64,000 nucleotides of DNA, taken from assembly GCF_963576675.1 (NCBI RefSeq), contig NC_088915.1, positions 41,755,501 through 41,819,500 of the forward strand, given 5' to 3'. The notes below the pieces were generated by a model that saw only the letters and a list, made by a program, of their open reading frames with translations, had not been told where the DNA came from and ran no database searches. Source of the stretch: Euphorbia lathyris. Taxonomy: Eukaryota > Streptophyta > Magnoliopsida > Malpighiales > Euphorbiaceae. Of the stretch, positions 33,684-44,955 are shown piece after piece; position 1 is the first letter of the stretch, and each line of letters starts with the position of its first letter. Both the position numbers and the translations under genes were made by a program.

Positions 33684-34469
33684 TTTTAGTAACAGAAAAG
33701 ACAGAATTACAGAAACAGCCCCAAATTTCCAGATTTATTAAAAAACTTTAGATCTAATCTATTCTATCATTTTTGACCTCCGAACTACCCAAATCGGGTC
33801 ATAGTCTATAACGGAGACTCCCAAAACGATGTTTATTTTAAAACGTTAATTAAAACATTTTCTAAATCTAGATCTACAACGTTTTAGTCCCGAACTACCC
33901 CTAAATGGGGTCACGGTTCGTATTGGGACATAAAACGAGGTTTTTATTTTAGATCCAAACTCAAGTATTTGTAGAATGAAAACAAAAAATTAATTTGACA
34001 AATCTAAACAATAAAAGTGCAATAAAAGAGTAAATAAAGCGATCTACATAACCAAAATGCAATAAAAGAATTAAATGGGTCTAGTTCCTCGGATTATTAC
34101 CTCTTCAATCGGTAGTGGGGATCCAAATCAAGTCGATTGATTGTGTTTTGAGTCGGTTTTTTGTGTTTTTGGGAGATTTCGGGTCTCGTTGAATTTTTCC
34201 AGGGGTTCGGGTCCAATTTTCTCCTCTTTTAATGCCATGGGACTCCATCCTATTTATAGGCATATGGAGCCCCAAACATAATTTATTTTTGGCTCCAAGC
34301 CAACTTGGAGCCAAAGATAAGCTAAATGAGCTTAGGGAATTTCATGGAAATTTCCTAACCATCATTAGCTTTATTATTTATAATTATTTTATTTTTACTT
34401 TTATTTTTTAATGATTATTATTGTTTTATTTTTTTTTTATTTTTTTTTTAAAAAATAAATTAAACAAAG

Positions 34470-34580
34470 CACTTGGCTTTGGCCAAGTGCAGCGAAATTG
34501 CACTTGGCCAAGGCCAAGTGCTATTGGGCTGGGCCTGGCGGCCCAGCCCCGTCACGGGCCGTCCAACGGCCCGTGACGGA
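34470..34580. repeat. Cluster of GC-rich palindromes
   Basis: Three successive foldable segments: GCACTTGG...CCAAGTGC twice (34470-34522), GGGCTGGGCC...GGCCCAGCCC (34527-34550) and GTCACGGGCC...GGCCCGTGAC (34551-34578). In the other LTR most of this is replaced by the insertion at 49641-50400. Confidence 0.8.
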
Positions 34581-35279
34581 AAAAAGCGGCCCCCGATGGG
34601 GCCGCGTTTATATATATATAATAAAAAAAATATTTAAACAAACAAAATGCACCTAATGTTAACGAAACAATAACGATTTTCATCGAAAATGATTTTTGTC
34701 AAAATCGATTTTATAAAATCGATCCCTTTACAAAACTATCTATATTTTTGGATTGCTCGAATACCAAAACAAAACCCTTATCGACCCGAGATTTTATTAA
34801 TAATAAAATTAATAAGAAAAGGGCATGAAATATCCCGAACTCGGCGAGACGATTTAAGATTTCATTCGCGGAACCAATTCGCCCGTCATCTCGATTCGAT
34901 TTCCGAAGTCGATCAAACCGGTCTCCACGGTTCCTTTGAACAACGTTTTTTTATTTATTATTTTTATTGACTCATATTTTAATCGACTGATTCAGATCCC
35001 TTTTTATAATTTTTCTTCATCGGTCCTCCGACCCCGGTGTCTACAGTTGCCCCTACTTTTCTATTTTTGACAGTGACGTGTGTGCTTTTTCGAAAACCAT
35101 TTTCGTAAATTCAACACATGCAATGCGAAATATATTAAAGTAAAAGACACCTATAGAGTGGGAGGAGAAATACCTAATCTCCATGTCGCAAGTTCCTATC
35201 TTGTCTTCAATCTTCACTTTGGCTGTCCCGTCCTTGCCTCTGAATCGGCTGCCGGCGAATGCTCCTTCTGGGGCCCCTA

Positions 35280-35800
35280 GTCTCTAAATCGACCGCAGGT
35301 AAAATGGCTCTTTCTAGCAACCATAGTCTAAATCGACCGCAGGTAAATGGCTTTTTCTTGCGACCCTAGTCTAAATCGACCGCAGGTAAATAGCTTTTTC
35401 TAGCGACCCTAGTCTAAATCGGCCGCAGGTAAATGGCTTTTTCTAGCGACCCTAGTCTTCATATCGACCGCAGGTAAAGTTGCTTTTTCTAGCGACCCTA
35501 GTCTTTATCTCGACCGCAGGTAAAGTTGCTTTTTCTAGCGACCCTAGTCTTTATCTCGACCGCAGGTAAAGTTACTTTTTCTAACGACCCTAGTCTTTAT
35601 CTCGACCGCAGGTAAAGTTGCTTTTTCTAGCGACCCTAGTCTTTATCTCGACCGCAGGTAAAGTTGCTTTTTCTAGCGACCCTAGTCTTTATCTCGACCG
35701 CAGGTAAAGTTGCTTTTTCTAGCGACCCTAGTCTTTATCTTGACCGCAGGTAAAGTTGCTTTTTCTAGCGACCCTAGTCTTTATCTCGACCGCAGGTACT
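35280..35800. repeat. 46-bp tandem array in the 3' LTR, about 12 copies
   Basis: Consensus CCCTAGTCTTTATCTCGACC plus GCAGGTAAAGTTGC and TTTTTCTAGCGA. The first four units are 43-44 bp variants. The other LTR has about 7 units (51130-51430). Confidence 0.93.
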
Positions 35801-35814
35801 CTTTCGTTTTGAAA

Positions 35815-36175
35815 TTAATCATTCAACCCTAATCTCCACATCGATCGTAGGCGTCCTTTCGTTTGCGTATCTCCACATCCATCGTTCGACCCTAATCTCT
35901 ACATCAATCGCAGGCGTTTTCATGTATTGCAGACCTCCAAATCGAACATCCGGCCCTAATCTATACATCGATCGCAGGCGTCCTTTCATTTGCATATCTC
36001 CAAATCCATCGTTCGACCCTAATCTCTACATCGATCGCAGGCGTTTCCTTGTATTGCAGATCTCCAAACCGAACATCTGACCCTAATCTATACATCGATC
36101 GCAGGCGTTTGCTTGTTTCGCATATCTCCAAATTAACCGTTCGACCTTAATCTCTACATCGATCGTAGGTGCTCT
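35815..36175. repeat. Irregular repeat array in the 3' LTR
   Basis: Units of about 60-65 bp built on CCCTAATCTCTACATCGATC, GCAGGCGTTT and ATCTCCAAATC; mirrored at about 51446-51800 in the other LTR. Confidence 0.85.
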
Positions 36176-36309
36176 TCGTTGATGATAGTTGGGCTTTATC
36201 ACTCGTCCGAGAGTTGGAATTGAGACCTTGTCCAAGAGGTTTTGACCGCAGTCACTTTGATATTTGGGCTTTATCACTCGCCCGAGAGTTTATGACTGCA
36301 GTCGCTTCA

Positions 36310-36570
36310 TGCCGTAGACTGGAGTCCGTAGCGGGGCCTGTGCCCATTGATAATGTCGTAGACCGCAGTCCGTAGCGGGGACTGTGCCCATTGATAATGC
36401 CATAGACCGCAGTCCGTAGCGGGGCCTGTGCCCATTGATAATACCGTAGACCGCAGTCCGTAGCAGGGCCTGTGCCCATTGATGATGTCATAGACCGCAG
36501 TCCGTAGCGGGGCCTGTGCCCATTGATAATGTCGTAGACCGCAGTCCGTAGCGGGGCCTGTGCCCATAGA
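36310..36570. repeat. 44-bp tandem array in the 3' LTR, 6 copies
   Basis: Unit GTAGACCGCAGTCCGTAGCG plus GGGCCTGTGCCCATTGATAATGCC; six copies also at 51940-52197. Overlapping ORFs here are products of the 44-bp period and not genes. Confidence 0.95.
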
Positions 36571-36799
36571 TCGAATCCTAATTTGCCTATCGAAGCCTAC
36601 CTAGACTTGCACAAATTTCGTGGAGCTATCCAAGTATTTCTGCGTGCGGCTTGACTTAAGTCATACCCATCATCTGGTGAGTATTGTATAACCTAGTGTA
36701 GTGATATGTATGCACATGATTATGAATGAATGTATATATATTTTCTCTTTTTTTTCTTTCTCCTTTTTTACATTGCTTCCCTCCTATTTTTCTTTACAG

Positions 36800-37123
36800 G
36801 GAGGCCTCCATTCTATGGGCCGAAGAGTACAGGAGGGCGTGGCGGCCGGGCGAGGAGAGTCACTACGGAATGATGACGCTCAGATCATACATCGTTATCG
36901 AGAGATGGAGGATGAGTGCTCCAGCTGGGAGGAGCGAGGCCGGGCAACCGAGGAGAGGAGCCGTGTGGATATAGAGGTCCAGCGAGCTACTGAGGAGAGT
37001 TTGCAGATTGCGGTAAAGGGTCATCGGGTTGCCGAGGAGGCCTTAGCCGAGGAGTGGGCACCTTACTTCAGAGGCTTTGATTCGCTTGAGGGCTTTTGGG
37101 GCTTTGGGGTTCCTCCTCCTTGA
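36800..37123 (+). CDS. Antisense exon-like ORF in the Ogre 3' LTR
   Basis: On the strand opposite to gag-pol, a well-formed intron (donor CTG|GTGAGT at 36676/36677, long pyrimidine tract, acceptor TTTACAG at 36799) precedes an open frame. It reads SMGRRVQEGVAAGRGESL, then a Glu/Arg-rich helical stretch (RSRVDIEVQRATEES) and ends FGVPPP before TGA. The same intron and ORF are present in the other LTR (52428-52751) with few changes. No homology recognised; the charged helical composition recalls the coiled coil of the antisense ORF at 10-1424. A second frame is also open for about 80 codons, so coding is unproven. Confidence 0.4.
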   Translation, partial: GGLHSMGRRVQEGVAAGRGESLRNDDAQIIHRYREMEDECSSWEERGRATEERSRVDIEVQRATEESLQIAVKGHRVAEEALAEEWAPYFRGFDSLEGFWGFGVPPP

Positions 37124-37388
37124 TAGTCCCGTCATTGTTTTGGTTTACGACTTTATTAGTACTACCGTGATGTATAGTGGGTATATGTGAAAAAGATGTT
37201 TGTGTAGGCTTTTTATTTGGTGGTGGGGAAAAGAAATGTATAACTCATGACTTGTAATACCATGCATTCAGTCGATCATAATCATTTCAAACATTCTCTT
37301 CGAATACATTCATGCCTTTATTTATTTACAAGCAACAGAAATACTTAGCCACTTACACATTATTTCCATAATTGCTCAAGATATAACT

Positions 37389-37581
37389 ACTGTTACCAGG
37401 ACCCGCCTTTTTTCGGTTTTCAGGTCCCAGCGATTTTTCAACTCTCCTTTCATTATCCCAGAATTTTCAAATGAGCGCCCTCTTGGGTTTTCACTCATTG
37501 GGATGTCCCTTATTGTTGCATAGATCGCCCTTTGCGGGTTTTCAACCTATCGGGAATTTTTATTTCTTTTTTTTTTTTTTT
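37389..37581 (-). other. Ogre 3' untranslated region
   Basis: Short non-coding stretch between integrase stop and 3' LTR, with an A-rich run (minus strand) at 37567-37584 and a possible polypurine tract at 37402-37416. Confidence 0.6.
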
Positions 37582-38430
37582 TTACGAAAAGTATTTCTTG
37601 AGCCTATCCAGATTGGTAGGTTCGGAGAACTCCATGCCGTCCATAGTAGCAAGCTTCACCGCCCCCTTGCTCAGGATCTTCTTCACAAAGAACGGTCCTT
37701 CCCAGTTTGGCCTAAACTTGCCCCTAGGGTTAGTGTGCGTCATTCGGATCTGTTTCAGCACCATATCCCCTTCTTTGATAGGGCTGGCCTTGACCTTTTT
37801 GTTGAAGGCCCGTGCCATCCTTCTTTGATATAACTTCACATGGTAAAGAGCCTCCATCCTTTTTTCGTCCACCAACTCCAACTGTTCATATCGCTTCTTC
37901 ACCCATTCCGTCTCGGGAATCTCTGCTTCTACTGCGATTCTCAACGATCGCTTTTCAACCTCAATTGGGAGAACGACCTCTGCCCCATATACCAAAGAGA
38001 ATGGTGTTGCCCCAGTAGACGTTCTAACCGTCGTGCGATAAGCCCATAAAGCGAGCGGAAGTTGCTCGTTCCAATTCCGATGCGACTCCACTGTCTTTAC
38101 GAGAATCCTCTTAAGGTTCTTATTTGCGGCTTCTACTGCCCCATTAGCCTGCAGACAGTATGGAGAAGATCTATGATGCTCGATATTGTACTCCTAGGAA
38201 AGACTTTTTACTTCTCCTTGAAACTGGACCCCATTGCCCGTGATCATGTGATGAGGCACCCCGAACCTGGTGATTAGATGCTTTTCAATAAACTTCCTCA
38301 TCTGCTTTGATCCCATCTTACTAAACGATTCTGCCTCTACCCACTTGGTGCGGTAATTAATGGCAACTGCGATGAACTTGTGTCCATTAGATGCATTAGG
38401 CCTCACATCACCGATGATATCAATGCCCTA
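37582..38430 (-). pseudogene. pol: Ogre integrase core and C-terminus
   Basis: It continues the pol frame after a TAG at about 38428 that replaces the Trp usual before GIDIIG. The first Asp is present (GIDIIG). The second catalytic block reads ITGNGVQF, with Gly in place of the expected Asp. A TAG at about 38194 follows, then ANGAVEAANK with the catalytic Glu. The C-terminal domain has LALWAYRTTVRTSTGATPFS, KFRPNWEGPF and ends RLKKYFS. With a lost catalytic Asp and two stops it is inactive. Confidence 0.9.
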
Positions 38431-41190
38431 AGCTGCAAACGGCCAAATGGGTGCCAACACGTGCAGTTCCATAGCTGGCAGGTGATTATAATCGCCGTGG
38501 ATTTGACAATCGGGGCATTTCTTCACACATTCATTGCAATCTCTTTCCATGGTGAGCCAATAGAAACCTTGCCTTACAATTTTCTTTGCTAGCACTGCTC
38601 CTCCCATGTGGGCTCCACAAATTCTTGAGTGCACTGACTCCATCGCTTCACGGGCTTCTCCCTCGTCCAAGCACCTCAATTGTAAACCATCGGCGTGTCT
38701 TTTGTAAAGCAAGTCATTGTGGATGACAAATTGCTGAGCTAACCTTCTGATCACAGCCTGATCCCTAAGTTCTGATTCTGCCGGGTATGTTCCACTTTTC
38801 ATGAAGTTTACGATATCGAAATACCAAGGCCTTTCATCTGCCCCTAACAGCATTACATCTTCGTAGCATGGTTTGTGAGACCTCCTCAATACCAAAGGCT
38901 TTGAGGGAAGGTTCCAGGGATTATCCCATACCGACACCAAAGTGGCCAAAGCATCCGCTGCCTGATTCTGTGCTCGAGGAATGTGATAAAAACGACACTC
39001 GCTGAATCTCTGCGCCAATCCCTCCAACTGGTCTAGGTATGGACGCAACCTTTCCTCCCTTACTTCCCAGTTTCCCTGCGCTTGTTCGATAATCAGTTTT
39101 GAGTCGCCCCAGATTTCAACATATGATGCTCCCAGTGCTGCTAACGACTCTAACCCATAGATGCACGCTTCATATTCGGCCATATTATTGGTGAGAGGGA
39201 AGGATAACTTCTTTGCCATTGGGACCCTTTCCCCTTCTGGTGAGATAAGTAGCACTCCTACTCCGGCTCTATTTGAGTTAACCGCTCCATCGAAGAACAT
39301 TTTCCACGGTATAACTTCTATGGCGTTCAAGTGCTCATCGGGGAAATCATAGTTTATCTCTTCCTCTTCCGCATTTAGAGGCTGATTGGCCAGAAATTCC
39401 GCTACGGCTCTTCCCTTAATAACCTTTTTCGTTACATATTCGATGTCAAATTCGGACAAGAGCAACAACCATCGGGCTAGCTTCCCTGTTAGAGACGGAG
39501 TTCGGTACAGATACTTCACAGGATCCATCCGGGAAATAATGATCACTTTGTAAGATTGAAAATAGTGCCGTAGTTTCTTTGTTAACCATACTACCGCCAC
39601 GCACGTCTTTTCGATCATGTTATACTTAAGCTCGTATTCCAGGAACTTCTTACTCAGATAATACACCGCGTGCTCCACACCGGTGTCCCCTTCTTGGGCC
39701 AGCATTGCCCCTTTAGATCGCTCTTCGATTGCTACATAGAGGAGAAGCGGTTTTCCAAGTTTAGGCGGTCTCAGAACCGGCGGATTAGACAAGTAGTTCC
39801 GGACATTCTCTAAGGCTTGCTGACACTTATCATTCCAAATCGTGGGTTGATCTTTCCGTAGTAACTTAAAGATCGGCTCGCAGATTGCAGTGAGTCTTGC
39901 TATGAACCGACTGATATACTGAACTTGCCCCAGAAACCCTCTCACCTCTTTCTCATTCTTTGGTGCCGGCATTTCCCGTATGGCCTTCACTTTGTCGGGA
40001 TCTACTTCAATTCCCTTATTTCCGATTACATAGCCTAAGATTTTCCCCGATGAAATGCCGAAGAAGCACTTATTCGGGTTCAACCTTAGTTTGAATTCTA
40101 CAATTTGGGCTAAAAACTTCTCGAGTGCAGTGAAATGCCCCTCTCTCGTCTCCGACTTGACCATCATGTCATCCACATAAACCTCTACCTCTTTGTGTAT
40201 CATATCATGGAACAGTGCCGTAGCCATTCGCTGGTAAGTTGCCCCGGCATTTTTCAAACCAAACGGCATCACCCTATAGCAGTATGTTCCCCACTCAGTT
40301 GTGAACGAGGTTTTTGCTTTGTGTTTCTCGGCTATCTGAACTTGCATGTAGCCCATGAAACCGTCCACATTCGTGTGTAAGATGCTCGATGCTGCACTGT
40401 CGATTAACACGTCGATATGAGGCAACACGAATTCATCTTTGGGGCACGCCTTGTTAAGATCTCTATAATCGACGCACATTCTTACTTTGCCGTCCTTCTT
40501 TGCGATGGGCACTACATTCGCGACCCAAGGGGGATAGTCGATTACTTCGATGAACCCTGCTTCTAACTGCTTCTTCACTTCTTCTTTGATCTTATCTGCC
40601 CATTCCGGTCTCATGCGTCGAAGTTTCTGTTTCACGGGCTTAGCATCGGGGTATGTTGGAATACGGTGGGTTACGATTGATTGATCAATTCCTGGCATGT
40701 CTTCGTATGTCCAAGCAAACACTATTTCGTATTTTTTAATTATTCTCTCAAATTCTTTCCTCTCTTCAATAGTTAATTCTTGAGCAATTTGTATAAGTTT
40801 AGGATTTTCATCCGTGCCAAGATTGAAAGTTGACATTTCTATTGTATTGATTTCAAATGTAGGCATGTTATATGAATGAGAATGTATGGAATGATCACGA
40901 TCAACATCAAGCAAGTAAGCAAAATCAGAATTCATTTCATTGATAGTGTTGGCGAGTACATCATCGGATTCAAATAGAGCGGTAATACAATTGTCATCAA
41001 TGGGGTTCTCGGGTTTCTCATAAACTTTGGAGGTACTGGGCTCATCCACCACTCCCACAGTGGCTTCCATACTGATGACCTGCTCCTCGGCATTCAAATC
41101 TAACATCATGATCTCCTCGACGAAGCAGCTTGCCTTTCCTTTGCCCCAGTCGGTAACATCATTGAAGATCTCGAAACTTGGCAGAATCTT
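38428..41190 (-). pseudogene. pol: Ogre reverse transcriptase, dual RNase H and integrase zinc domain
   Basis: About 900 codons. RT: MCVDYRDLNKACPKD, VMPFGLKNAGATYQRM and active site VYVDDMMVKS (about 40160-40185). First RNase H remnant: LLLYVAIEERSKGAML, HAVYYLSKKF, MIEKTCVAVVW. Second RNase H: WKMFFDGAVNSNRAGVGVLL, TNNMAEYEA, WGDSKL, NQAADALA. The integrase zinc module follows (HSRICGAH, CPDCQIHG). Frame matches protease upstream (separated by a TGA at about 41191) and integrase downstream. RT looks intact in itself. Confidence 0.93.
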
Positions 41191-42435
41191 TCATTCGGTG
41201 CTAGTCCATGACTCAGGAGCTCCCAAATAAACCTTCATGTGACCCTCATTCACAAAATACTTCTTTAGGCCCACCTTTCCTTCACCACCTGTGTTGGACG
41301 GACCTCCCAGTTCATACCCCAAGCCCCTGCGGGTTTTCTGACTCTTGAAGTCCGGAAATTCTGGCAACCCTTGATGGTGTGCTCCCAAGCCCATACCGGG
41401 GATGAAACCCCCTTTCATCATCTTCACCACATCGGTGGTCATGCTAGACTCGTAGGTCCCAGAAACTTGGAATCCGGAGAAAAGCTGAGGCTCAATTCCC
41501 AATGCCACCACCGAACTCAATTTCTCAGCTCTGATTGTTACTATCTCCTCCCCGAAGGGGAATTTGATCATTTGGTGGAGCGTGGAGGGCACACCTCCCA
41601 ACTTATGGAACCATGGACGTCCCAACAACACGGCAAACGTCACTAGTATATCCAGCACCGTGAATTCAGTTTCTTCCTCATGCGGCCCCACTTTCAGCTT
41701 AGCCTTAAAAACTCCTTCAATGTGCCTACGGCTATCATCATAGGCCCTGATCACGGTTTCCGAGGCAGTCAAATCTCCTCTTTCTACTCCCAACTTGGAC
41801 AAAAGTTTCAGTGGACAAACATTAATGGCCGATCCATCATCGACCATCACATAGCTAGTCTTCTTCCCGTTAATTTCAGCTCGGATGTACAAAGGCTTGT
41901 TGTGAGCCTTCCCCTCTTCTAGGAGATCTTCGTCAGTGAACGTGATTTCGGTCTTCTTCCGGGCCATAATTGCCCCTACTAACGCTGCCGGCTCAGTATC
42001 GGTAGAAATAACCAAATTCTGCAGCTCTTTCATCAGATTTTCACGGTGGTACTTGGAATGGCATAGGACTTCCCACACCGTAGACTTAGCTTGTGTTTTC
42101 TTCAACTGCTCAAGGACTTGGTCATCTGGCTTGGGAGCCGATCCTTCCCCTATCTCAGTCTCAACCACAGGTGCCTTTCCCTCGGCCACTCGACCTGATC
42201 TTGTCATGACGGTGATTTCCGGCTCATCATCAGATGCATCCCAAATATTGATAGGAATCCTCCGATCAGTATCCTCCTCATCCGAGGAACTTTTCCAAAT
42301 GTCCACAATCATCAGATCCATTACGTGAGGAACGTTTGAATTCAAATAAAAGGGATCCGCTGATCCATACAAAGCCCAACCTATCAAAACATCATAATCC
42401 CTGAGGGATACTCTGCTCATCCTCCTTGCCGCCAA
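41191..42435 (-). pseudogene. pol: Ogre protease with a G-patch-like C-terminus
   Basis: An acidic N-terminal part is followed by a retropepsin with the site VMVDDGSAINVCP; D-D-G-S-A replaces the DTG/DSG triad seen in most elements and is a known variant in Ogre/Tat proteases. The flap region and LLGRPW block follow. Near the end GFIPGMGLGAHHQG and RRGLGYE form a Gly-rich G-patch-like segment, a nucleic-acid-binding module also found behind some retroviral proteases. Stop codons at about 42496 and 42451 separate it from gag in the same frame. Confidence 0.82.
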
Positions 42436-42495
42436 CGGAATTGTGCCTCTCTATATGCACATGAGCTGCACCTTATCACTCATCGTTTCACGACA

Positions 42496-44955
42496 CTACT
42501 CGTAGCGGTGCCTCCACCTCCTAGCGTAATCCACAAATGGTTCCTCGGGGAATTGCCTGATCCTATCTAGATCTTCCAGGGATCCCGTCCATGGAACATA
42601 CATCTCATATCTCGCCACAAAAGCATCCCTAAGCGGTATCCAATGACCCATTTCCTCCTCTGATAGGCCTTGGTGCCACAACAAGGCTTCTCCCACGAGG
42701 GTTTCCGGGAAATGTTCATGTAATTCACATTGAGGGAACCCGGCGTCATACATATGGTTGCGGAATAACCTTGCATGCTCAATAGGATCCCGGTATCCAC
42801 CATACCTAGGCATTGATAACACCGCTTCAGGTGTCTCATAGGAGGGCGAGTCCGGTGTTTGTTCCGCAAGCATCCATACTGTATACTCTTTGATAAACCT
42901 CTTCGTCATCGCGGCCCAATCGCGCTTAATATGTATTGGGAGAGACATATACCACATCAGCGGCTCCCCCATTAGTGAATTGCAAAACAGGCTAGTGATC
43001 TCTTCTTCCTTAAAACCCAAAGGCCCCATGGCCGACAAGTAGAAGTGAAGATGTTCCATCGGATCCTTGTTGCCATTATACTTACTGACCCTCGGTAGCG
43101 GACGCTTGATAGGTCCAATCTGCATCGCAAAGCGCTCTGCGGTCCTGTCCTTAGCTCTCTGGTACTTTTCTAGGAATAAATCTGACAACCGTTCCCAATC
43201 ATGCTTGCAGGAGTCGGGCAACGAGTGGAACCATCCCAAAGGCTCGCCTATTAACGAATGGTGGAACCACTGAGCAATCTCGTCCACCCCGAAGGATTCA
43301 ACAAATATATTCACGCAAGTGCACATCGGGATTCTCTCTAGACTTAATTCTGGCATAATAGTTCGAAACGACCCTTCCCCGGTCTCTTTGGCACTATCCT
43401 CATCATACGGTGCTCCACCGTCCAACCCTTCATCCATCGGTTCGCCCTCCGGTTCTTTACCAAGGAAGGACACATATAGACCATTTCCTACATTGCTCTT
43501 TTCAACGGAGTCCAACAACTCCTCTTCATTTTCCCTGAAGGATTCCACAACCATGCTTTCATTCAGCCCAACTCCTATCACGCTCACCCTATGATTAGGC
43601 AGTGGATTGCGCCTAGTGGAAGGGTTTGCTGACGAAGGATCAACTATCTTCTTCTCCTTAATCAAATCTTGGATCTCATGCTTTATCCTCTCGCAATTCT
43701 CAATAGTGTGCCCATAATTACTATGGAACTCGCAGTATCCCCTTGCCTGTATTTGCTGAGTAGGCGGAGCTTTGTTATAAGGAGTAAGAGCTTTCAACAA
43801 CCCCTTTTTCTGCAATCGTTCGAAAACTTTTGCGTAGGTCTGATCAAATTTGGCGAACCGCCTCTTTTCGATAGCATTAAGATCAAGCACTTTCACTGCT
43901 GCAGATTCTGCATTTGCACTTGGCCCTTCGGTACTATATCCCGACTTCATCCACTTGGTATAAGCTTTCTTCGGTTCTCCGTCTCCCTCAACTGTCAAGG
44001 CGCATCTATACATCTGATTGAAATCGGTAAAAGGCATATACCGCAGCTCATTCTTAATATACGGCAATGTGTTACCAACTACCATTCGGATCTGATCCTG
44101 CTCAAGCGGCTTCTGCTTTATAACCGCGGCCTTGGCCCTCCATCTCCTCACAAAATCAAAAAAAGATTCCTCGGCTTGCTGCTTAGTGCTCTCTAGCTCC
44201 TTCAGAGTAACCTCAAGCATAGTGTTGAAACTATACTGAGCGATAAATGACTTTGACAACTCCTTCCAATCTCTTTTCGTAACCATCGGCAACGCATGGA
44301 ACCATATGAGGGCAGCCCCCTCCAGATAAGTATTAAATAGCCCCAGGACTTGATCCCCAATCAGGATCGTGTGCTTCATTACTGCGACATACTGATTCAT
44401 GTGGGTGGTAGGATCCCCAGTTCCGTCAAACTTTTTCATGTTAGGAAGTCGAAACTTCAAAGGCAAAGCAGTTGCTGACAAACAATTCTTCAAATTATAA
44501 AAGTCCTGACTTCCGGAGCTTCCCCCACGCAGATCCTGCACCTCCTGAGTGATGTGCTGCTTCCACTCCTCTTCCTTAGCCTTCTCTTTCTCGAGCTGTT
44601 TCCGGATATAGTCCTGATAGTCATCCTCGTTCCCAAAGCGGGGACCAGTGTCTACCTCATTCTAAGCGCGTTTACTTCCACTCTTGTTATCCTTCAATGC
44701 CAGCTCAGCTAGTTGGGCCAAAATTGCGGCCAACTGATCGTTAATGTTGTTCACAGAGTTTTCCAATTCGGCCACCTTTTCGTCGGTCGCAGACATACTG
44801 ACAGAAGACTGAGTATACTCGAACGAAGATGATTCAGACGTTACAACTGCTGATTCGGAACTGACGATCCGTAACTGATCAAACTGTCTGACTAGCCGAT
44901 TACTCTCGCGGAACCACAACCGCTTAATGATGAAGTCTGCGTGAACGGCATCCAT
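42496..44955 (-). pseudogene. gag: Ogre Gag with three extra gag-like domains
   Basis: It starts MDAVHADFIIKRLW at 44955, with a coiled-coil N-terminal part and an in-frame TAG at about 44662. The capsid-like domain carries LEGAALIWFHALP with a following W-x-L-x3-F-x3-Y pattern, then the zinc knuckle CEFHSNYGHTIENC (CX2HX4HX4C, about 43700-43740). After the knuckle three further segments repeat the capsid-like pattern: LIGEPLGWFHSLP (about 43230), LMGEPLMWYMSLP (about 42950) and LVGEALLWHQGLS (about 42665). Each is followed by Trp...Phe...Tyr spacing, and two are preceded by DPMEH/DPIEH blocks. Gag usually has one such domain. The frame runs on into protease. Confidence 0.88.

Larger units (their letters stand above)
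31756..37388 (-). repeat. 3' LTR of the Ogre element, 5.6 kb
   Basis: It matches 46884-53016 nearly base for base outside indels. Contains, in plus coordinates: two TA microsatellites (about 33123-33156 and 33424-33452), a stem-loop at 33648-33683, GC-rich palindromes at about 34470-34580, a 46-bp tandem array (35280-35800), an irregular array (35815-36170), a 44-bp array (36310-36570) and an antisense exon-like ORF (36800-37123). TATAAATAGG on the minus strand is at about 34247-34256. A purine-rich tract (CCGAAAAAAGGCGG on the minus strand, 37402-37416) lies just inside. Confidence 0.93.

Noticed and set aside
36252..36567. Overlapping ORFs with repeated INGHRP/WAQAPLRT peptides, also at 51710-52241
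   Set aside because: They arise from the 44-bp tandem unit, which is not a multiple of three, so the same DNA is read in turn in all frames.
35280..36570. Regular repeats that could suggest a CRISPR array
   Set aside because: Units are contiguous with no unique spacers, lie in a plant LTR and differ between LTR copies in number only.
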